Source: Mucilaginibacter sp. (GTDB lineage Bacteria > Bacteroidota > Bacteroidia > Sphingobacteriales > Sphingobacteriaceae). Taken from it: a stretch of 12,449 nt of DNA. Below the pieces are notes generated by a model. That model was given only the letters and a program-made list of their open reading frames with translations, made no database searches and had not been told where the DNA came from. The stretch spans positions 1 to 12,449 of the forward strand of contig JAICXZ010000027.1 of assembly GCA_025934475.1 (NCBI GenBank), in the 5' to 3' direction. The position numbers and the translations under genes were made by a program. This document shows positions 6,278 through 12,449 of the stretch, piece after piece (position 1 is the stretch's first letter; each line of letters opens with the position of its first letter).

Positions 6278-6610
6278 ATGCCGGATCTGAATTTTTACGA
6301 CAAGGTTTACCAGGTGGTGCGTCTCATTCCTCCCGGTCGCGTGACTTCGTATGGCGCCATTGCTAATTATCTCGGAACAAAAGGCTCCTCGCGAATGGTT
6401 GGTTATGCGATGCAGGCCTGCGGAGGGGCAAATCCGCCGGTTCCGGCACATCGTGTGGTTAACAGCGCCGGGCTGCTGACCGGCAAATTCCATTTTGGCG
6501 GCGATAGGATGGAGCAGATGCTGGCATCAGAAGGCGTAAAGGTAGAGAACGATAAAGTCGTAAATTTCAAGCAGGTTTTTTGGAATCCGACTTCAGAATT
6601 AGATATGTAA
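6278..6610 (+). CDS. Alkyltransferase-like (ATL) protein of the MGMT family, lacking the catalytic cysteine
   Basis: A 110-residue protein matching the C-terminal DNA-binding domain of O6-alkylguanine-DNA alkyltransferase. The active-site motif PCHRV reads PAHRV here (Ala57 replaces the alkyl-accepting Cys), so it cannot remove alkyl groups itself. Tyr25 (VTSYGAIA) and the arginine finger Arg39 (SSRMVGYAM) are present at the same numbering as the Tyr25 and Arg39 used by S. pombe Atl1 to flip the lesion. In the family, ATL proteins bind O6-alkylguanine and flag it for nucleotide excision repair. The usual ATL substitution at the Cys site is Trp; Ala is another known type. It starts 4 nt after trmB and is likely co-transcribed with it. 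Identity as ATL is strong; coupling to UvrABC is inferred from the family. Confidence 0.93.
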   Translation: MPDLNFYDKVYQVVRLIPPGRVTSYGAIANYLGTKGSSRMVGYAMQACGGANPPVPAHRVVNSAGLLTGKFHFGGDRMEQMLASEGVKVENDKVVNFKQVFWNPTSELDM

Positions 6611-6626
6611 TATTTTCTCATATCTT
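6601..6626 (+). terminator. Possible weak terminator after the ATL gene
   Basis: AGATATG (6601-6607) is complementary to CATATCT (6619-6625) with an 11-nt loop, followed by TTTACC. The stem overlaps the ATL stop codon. It is AT-rich, with only a three-T tail, so termination would be weak. It is noted because nothing else separates the ATL gene from the next transcript. Confidence 0.25.
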
Positions 6627-6646
6627 TACCTTAATCTTATCGTACC

Positions 6647-8150
6647 ATGAAAGCAAATCTTATCGCGATAATCGCTTTACTTTTCATTATAAAAAGTGCA
6701 TCCGCTCAAAATGTAACCTTAAAAGTAACGCTCGTTAATTCAAAATCAACAAGCTTTAATATCTGGATGCCTAATGCGTTGATCATTAAAAATCGGTCGA
6801 AGTGCCGTTAAATTCAAACGGTACCGGTAGCTATCGGTTTTCGCTGAATGGTCCGCAATGGGCTTATCTAAGGTGTCAAAACAGCGATGCTGATACCGCA
6901 AAATTCTTCGATTATGTTCTTTACCTGTCGCCCGGCGATGACCTCAATTTCAAAGCCGATTTTAAAATAAAAGATAATGGAATAGTGGTAACAGGTAAAG
7001 GCAGCAATAATAACCAGCCGCTTTTATCAATACTTGAGGGTGAAAGCGGCCGGCAATTCTACGGCGATACCTTACCGAACAGGATAATAGCTTTTGCAAA
7101 CAAGCATCAGGCTGAGCTAAGATCTGCATTTGATAAATATACCGGCACCTACAAGCCAAGTGCTGATTTTATAAAGAAAAAAAACAGAACATTCTTTATG
7201 ACGCTATAATTAGGTATTACGATTTCAGTGAAAATAATAAGTTCCAGATAGGTAATGCGTATGGAAATCCGAAAAATAGATGGAAGGCGATACAGGATAG
7301 CTTGTTTGCAACAGTAAAATTGAACAATGACGAGGCGCTTGGCTCGATGAATTACCCATATCTTCTGCGTACCTTTTTATCTCGCGAAAAAGAAAGACTT
7401 TGGAGCGTGCGTTATGAAAGCCCCGAACCCTTTTTTAAAGAATGGTACAATAGCGATGTATCGGTGGGAAAGAAAGAATTCGAGGCTGACCCGCAAAACC
7501 TTTTGAAGGAAAAGATAATCAATCACTACTTTACAGGCAGACCGGCAGAGTTCTTGTACGCTGTTCTGTTTGATGATGCAATTTTCGAACATTATCCCAC
7601 AAATGTATTGGCGATTTTTGATAGATTCAGGCTAAAATATCCTCATAGCAAATATCTGGACAGCTTTCTTCCTGCGATAGATACCATTCGTCAGAAAGAA
7701 AACCATCTTACTCCCGACATGGTTTTTGTACCGGATAACGGCACAAAACTCGACAAGTTTGAAGATCTGTTAACCCTGGTTAAAGGAAAAACGGTGTTAC
7801 TGGACATGTGGGGAACCTGGTGCTTACCATGCCGAAACGAGATTAGTGAAAATGGCCAGGCCATAAAAGAACATTTTAAAGGCAAGGGACTCGACTATTT
7901 TTACGTGGCCAATAATGATCTTAATCGCGAAGATCAATGGAAAAAACTGATCGCCTATCTCGACATGAAAGGCACCCATATCTTAGCCAATAAGAACCTT
8001 AGTAAGGATATAATGGCCAAAGTAAAAAGCAACGGTTACCCAACCTACGTCGTCATAAAAAAAGACGGCTCTTATGAACTTTCGAAGGCTGGTTATCCGA
8101 TGAAAAGAGAAATATTGATCAAGCAGCTCGAAGAAGCTTTAGCTCAATGA
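6647..8150 (+). pseudogene. TlpA/ResA-like thiol-disulfide oxidoreductase, disrupted by two frameshifts
   Basis: Joined across two shifts, this would be a protein of about 501 residues. Segment 1 (from ATG 6647) starts with a signal peptide (MKANLIAIIALLFIIKSASA) and ends at TAA 6809-6811. Segment 2 (open to 7209) holds the beta-rich N-terminal region (SPGDDLNF, VTGKGSNNNQPL) seen in Bacteroidota TlpA-like proteins. Segment 3 (open from 7167 to 8150) has the long helical middle and a C-terminal thioredoxin fold with Cys-Leu-Pro-Cys at 7821-7832 (LDMWGTWCLPCRNEI). Each shift is a loss of one base next to an A run: A5 at 6788-6792 and A8 at 7177-7184. Adding one A to each restores a smooth sequence (ALIIKKSVEVPL and DFIKKKKQNILYD). 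The intact enzyme would act on disulfides in the periplasm. Either the gene is decaying or the assembly has homopolymer errors; see findings. Confidence 0.85.
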
Positions 8151-8153
8151 TAC

Positions 8154-8195
8154 TCATCCCAAAATCAATTAAATCCGCTTAATCCCGGTTCAGAC
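8154..8195. repeat. Dispersed intergenic repeat fragment between convergent genes
   Basis: Read on the minus strand this interval begins GTCTGAACCGGGATTAAG, continues through CGGATTTAAT and ends in GGGATGA. It matches my recollection of a very common Bacteroidota intergenic motif (GTCTGAACCGGGATT, then repeated GGATT blocks). It sits between the convergent TlpA-like and VOC genes, and it contains the TGA stop of the VOC gene (8190-8192). Copy number in the genome cannot be seen here. Confidence 0.5.
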
Positions 8196-8549
8196 ATATT
8201 GCAGCAATTCCATCCTATTTCCAAATGGATCAAGGAAAAAGAAGCGATCCCGGTCGGCCAGTTTTTCTTCTTCATAAGTTTTTACGCCGTTGTCTTCGAG
8301 TTGCTTCCGGGCAGCTTCCAGATCGGCTACTTCGAAGGCGCTATGGCGAGATGTACTCAACAGTCCGGGTTCTATACCAATGTGAAAGCCGATATCGCCT
8401 ATCTCAAACCAATAACCCGGGTGACGGAACACAGTTGGTCGATCGGTAAGTTTCAGGCCGACTATGTCCGTATAAAATTGCTTCGCTTCTTCCAGCCTTT
8501 CCGGCGGAACGCAGATATGGATGTGATCAGCTCGTTTAAATTGTATCAT
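8190..8549 (-). CDS. VOC-fold (glyoxalase/bleomycin-resistance superfamily) protein
   Basis: A 119-residue single-module VOC protein with two beta-alpha-beta-beta-beta halves. Potential metal ligands are His9 or His11 (ADHIHICVP), His69 (SRHSAFEV) and Glu114 (GNRMELLQ). The pattern LDPFGNRMEL near the C-terminus is the standard second-module signature. Such proteins bind divalent metal and act as lyases, isomerases, dioxygenases or resistance proteins; the substrate is not recognisable. The start codon ATG overlaps the stop of the upstream VOC gene by 4 nt (8546-8549, ATGA), so the pair is translationally coupled. The C-terminus is short (LLQYV), and the TGA lies in a repeat-like sequence that may have trimmed the original tail. 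Confidence 0.9.
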   Translation of the reverse strand: MIQFKRADHIHICVPPERLEEAKQFYTDIVGLKLTDRPTVFRHPGYWFEIGDIGFHIGIEPGLLSTSRHSAFEVADLEAARKQLEDNGVKTYEEEKLADRDRFFFLDPFGNRMELLQYV

Positions 8550-8923
8550 TCGTGCTCCGCAAAAGTAAGCACATAATTGTTGTTATCGACGATGGAAAAC
8601 TCGGTGGCGCCGTAAAAAGTTTTCTCAAGCCCTTTCAACACTTTTACTTTGTTTTTTATCGATTCAAAGAACTCGCGGATATTTTTCACATTGATGTATA
8701 AAAGCAAAGATCCCCCATCTTTGCGACTGATCTCCGGCAGATCATTTTCAAGACTCGCGAAGGTTTGAAACATGATCGTCACGCTGCCATTAACCATCAT
8801 CGCCCAAACCAGCTCGTCGCCCTGCTCAGGTACCGACATAGTTACTTTAAAACCCAGCAATGTGTAAAGTGCTACGGTTTCCTGTATGTTATTCGTAAAA
8901 ATATTAGGTGCTAAACTTTCCAT
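8546..8923 (-). CDS. VOC-fold protein, probably lacking the metal site
   Basis: A 125-residue VOC protein, first gene of the minus-strand pair. It shows the two-module pattern (NIFTNNIQETVALYTLLGFKV at about 7-27; LLLYINVKNIREFFESIKNK at about 73-92). The usual ligand positions are not His/Glu: the first strand has Asn7 (PNIFTNN) and the second module begins LLLYINV. The C-terminal block reads EFSIVDNNNYVLTFAEHE rather than DPxGNxxEL. This resembles the PhnB/VOC subset that lost metal binding and may bind small molecules without classical catalysis. Encoded divergently from the CMD-type gene at 9083 across a 159-bp intergenic space. Confidence 0.87.
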   Translation of the reverse strand: MESLAPNIFTNNIQETVALYTLLGFKVTMSVPEQGDELVWAMMVNGSVTIMFQTFASLENDLPEISRKDGGSLLLYINVKNIREFFESIKNKVKVLKGLEKTFYGATEFSIVDNNNYVLTFAEHE

Positions 8924-9038
8924 AAGATATGGTGAATTGGTAAAAGACTAACTTTGAAGAACGACAATAAAGTTAAGAATTATTTTGGATAAAAGCTAAT
9001 TTTTTTAGCATTTTTACTCCCGATAGCTTCATTGGCGA

Positions 9039-9070
9039 AAATCTATAATTCAGTAAATCTATAATTCAAT
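9039..9070 (+). repeat. Two tandem copies of a 16-bp AT-rich unit before the CMD gene
   Basis: AAATCTATAATTCAGT (9039-9054) is followed directly by AAATCTATAATTCAAT (9055-9070), one mismatch in 16. A third partial unit may begin at about 9071. The array ends 12 nt before the ATG at 9083, so it falls in the 5' untranslated or promoter region of the gene. Copy-number change would alter promoter or leader spacing. Confidence 0.75.
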
Positions 9071-9082
9071 AATTAAATCCCC

Positions 9083-9427
9083 ATGGGAAAATTAGCAGAC
9101 GATTTTAACGATTACCGCACCCGGATGAACGACCGCATCATGGAGTCGGCCAATACCAATATCAAACGGTTTTTTGCGCTTGACACCACCAGCTATGCCG
9201 AAGGCGCCCTGGACGTAAAAACCAAGGAAATGCTGGGCCTGGTGGCCTCTATGGTTTTGCGCTGTGACGATTGCATCAAATACCATTTGGGCAAATGCCA
9301 CGAGGCAGGGGTGAATAATGACGAGATGAACGAGATTTTTATGATCGCCAATTTGGTGGGTGGATCGATCGTTATTCCGCATTATAGGAGGGCGGTTGAG
9401 TATTGGGATGAATTAAATGGATTGTAA
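9083..9427 (+). CDS. Carboxymuconolactone decarboxylase (AhpD-like) family protein
   Basis: A 114-residue all-helical protein of the CMD/AhpD fold. The AhpD-type catalytic pattern is present: Glu49, then Cys61-Asp-Asp-Cys64, then His68 (LRCDDCIKYHLGKC). The Cys pair and His give a thiol peroxidase or disulfide-reductase centre in AhpD, so a redox role is more likely than true decarboxylation. The C-terminal helices (NNDEMNEIFMIANLVGGSIVIPHYRRAVEYW) are typical. Members usually form trimers or hexamers in the cytoplasm. It is monocistronic, with a tandem repeat immediately upstream and a palindromic repeat downstream. ATG at 9083 is the only sensible start. Confidence 0.92.
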   Translation: MGKLADDFNDYRTRMNDRIMESANTNIKRFFALDTTSYAEGALDVKTKEMLGLVASMVLRCDDCIKYHLGKCHEAGVNNDEMNEIFMIANLVGGSIVIPHYRRAVEYWDELNGL

Positions 9428-9436
9428 TTAGCCAAA

Positions 9437-9533
9437 TTGTCATTGCGAGGGGGTTGTGGAAAGCCTGCGCTGCGAAGCAATCCAGTCGCATGCTACGACG
9501 AGGTTGCTTCGTCGTTCCTCCTCGCAATGACAA
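9437..9533. repeat. 97-bp palindromic repeat element (MITE/REP-like)
   Basis: Perfect 14-bp terminal inverted repeats, TTGTCATTGCGAGG (9437-9450) and CCTCGCAATGACAA (9520-9533), enclose an interior with a second inverted pair, GAAGCAA (9474-9480) and TTGCTTC (9504-9510), which is followed by GTCG. The whole can fold into a long hairpin. I recognise the ends (GTCATTGCGAGG) as a widespread non-coding intergenic palindrome in many bacteria, including Bacteroidota. It lies between the CMD and tag genes and may act as a transcription end for the former. Confidence 0.85.
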
Positions 9534-9561
9534 AGTTTTATACATTTTTTAAACCTTAATT

Positions 9562-10116
9562 ATGTCAACTGAAATCAAACGCTGCTTATGGCCAGGGACC
9601 GATGAGCTCTATATTAAATACCACGATGAAGAATGGGGCAAACCTGTTCATGATGACAAAAAACTGTTCGAATTCCTCATCCTCGAATCCGCGCAGGCAG
9701 GGCTGAGCTGGATCACCATTTTACGCCGCCGCGAAGGCTATCGCAAGGCATTTGCGGACTTTGACGTGCAGAAAGTCGCGAAGTTTTCCCAAGAGGATGT
9801 CGAACGCCTGATGCAAGATACCGGCATCATTCGCAATCGCGCCAAGATTGAATCCGCCGTGAGCAATGCGCAGAGGTTTATCGAAGTGCAGAAAGAGTTT
9901 GGCTCGTTTGACAAATACATGTACAGCTTTATGCCGGATGGGAAGCCGATCGTTAATCATACCCACCAGATTCCGGCGAGTACACCCATTTCTGACACCA
10001 TCAGCAAGGACATGAAAAAGCGCGGTTTCAAATTTTTCGGGACCACCATCGCTTACGCCCACATGCAGGCCGTTGGCATGGTGAATGACCATTTGCCCGA
10101 CTGTAGTTTTAAATAG
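9562..10116 (+). CDS. tag: DNA-3-methyladenine glycosylase I
   Basis: A 184-residue base-excision repair enzyme of the HhH superfamily that removes 3-methyladenine from DNA. The zinc site typical of Tag is complete: Cys8 (KRCLW), His21 (YHDEEWG), His177 and Cys181 (NDHLPDC). Glu42 in LILESAQAGLSW corresponds to the conserved Glu38 of E. coli Tag, and Trp50 to the base-pocket tryptophan. ITILRRREGYRKAFADFD follows as in the family. Length is close to E. coli Tag (187). ATG at 9562 sits just after an A/T-rich stretch and a palindromic repeat. The stop TAG abuts the next inverted repeat. Confidence 0.97.
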   Translation: MSTEIKRCLWPGTDELYIKYHDEEWGKPVHDDKKLFEFLILESAQAGLSWITILRRREGYRKAFADFDVQKVAKFSQEDVERLMQDTGIIRNRAKIESAVSNAQRFIEVQKEFGSFDKYMYSFMPDGKPIVNHTHQIPASTPISDTISKDMKKRGFKFFGTTIAYAHMQAVGMVNDHLPDCSFK

Positions 10117-10228
10117 GATTACACCGATTATTTTTCGATTCCACTGATTAATGTAATTTTGGAAACATCGGCATTGGTGGCATCACTTTGAAAAATCGGT
10201 GCAATCATCAATAATAATCGGCGTGATC
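10117..10228. repeat. Imperfect inverted repeats between tag and polA
   Basis: GATTACACCGATT (10117-10129) is inverted as AATCGGTGCAATC at 10194-10206 (12 of 13) and again as AATCGGCGTGATC at 10216-10228 (11 of 13). A further GATT-CCAC-TGATTA block at 10138-10150 looks like a degenerate copy. The element starts at the first base after the tag stop and ends 7 nt before the polA start. This GATTACACCGATT type of palindrome is, from memory, common in Bacteroidota intergenic DNA. It could act as a terminator or stem-loop in the polA leader. Confidence 0.65.
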
Positions 10229-10235
10229 AAAAATT

Positions 10236-12449
<2,214 letters not shown>

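Noticed and set aside
6802..7209. An independent 135-residue gene starting at GTG 6802
   Set aside because: It has no signal or complete domain of its own and its ends join smoothly to neighbouring frames when one A is restored on each side. It is the middle of the broken TlpA-like gene.
8199..8576. Plus-strand open frame of 125 codons
   Set aside because: Antisense to a VOC gene that has a clear metal-ligand pattern and a 4-nt coupled overlap with its partner.
8991..9015. Hairpin GCTAA-TTTTT-TTAGC followed by ATTTTT between the divergent VOC and CMD genes
   Set aside because: The stem is only 5 bp and AT-rich, and it lies in a divergent promoter region where a terminator has no transcript to stop. 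Chance in AT-rich DNA is likely.

Overview
The window looks like a chromosomal segment of a Bacteroidota bacterium, most likely family Sphingobacteriaceae (Mucilaginibacter or Pedobacter type). This rests on protein character (TlpA-like protein with a long N-terminal extension, YtxH/holin-X pair, Bacteroidota-style TrmB with a GTG start), on the near absence of Shine-Dalgarno sequences before start codons, and on several intergenic palindromic repeats of a type I associate with this phylum. No tRNA, rRNA, CRISPR array, transposase or prophage is visible. The assignment is by recognition, not by search.

Layout. 1-501 is the 3' end of an enoyl-CoA hydratase gene. 524-584 holds two perfect inverted repeats. 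670-1281 encodes a secreted outer-membrane beta-barrel protein and is followed by a clear Rho-independent terminator. 1461-3115 is a two-gene unit: an NtrC-type sigma-54 response regulator and, 2 nt later, a 70-residue protein that looks like an isolated histidine-kinase DHp hairpin with no ATPase domain. It ends at a strong terminator. 3207-4250 is an AI-2E family (PerM-like) membrane protein. 4401-5490 is a three-gene cluster of small envelope proteins (YtxH, holin-X/DUF1469-like, unknown). 5623-6610 is a trmB plus alkyltransferase-like (ATL) pair. 6647-8150 is a TlpA-like thioredoxin-fold gene broken by two single-base frameshifts, both next to A runs. 8190-8923 on the minus strand is a pair of overlapping VOC-fold genes. 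9083-9427 is an AhpD/CMD-fold protein. 9562-10116 is tag (3-methyladenine DNA glycosylase I). 10236 to the end is polA, cut by the window edge inside the polymerase domain after motif A.

Functional themes. The regulator and the DHp-like protein probably form one phosphorelay or regulatory pair, the most unusual item here. Three genes, the ATL protein, Tag and Pol I, act on alkylated or damaged DNA and lie within about 6 kb, though in separate transcription units. The AhpD-like protein and the broken TlpA-like gene belong to thiol redox chemistry. Intergenic spaces from 5.5 kb onward are rich in short direct and inverted repeats. One of them appears to supply the stop codon of a VOC gene.
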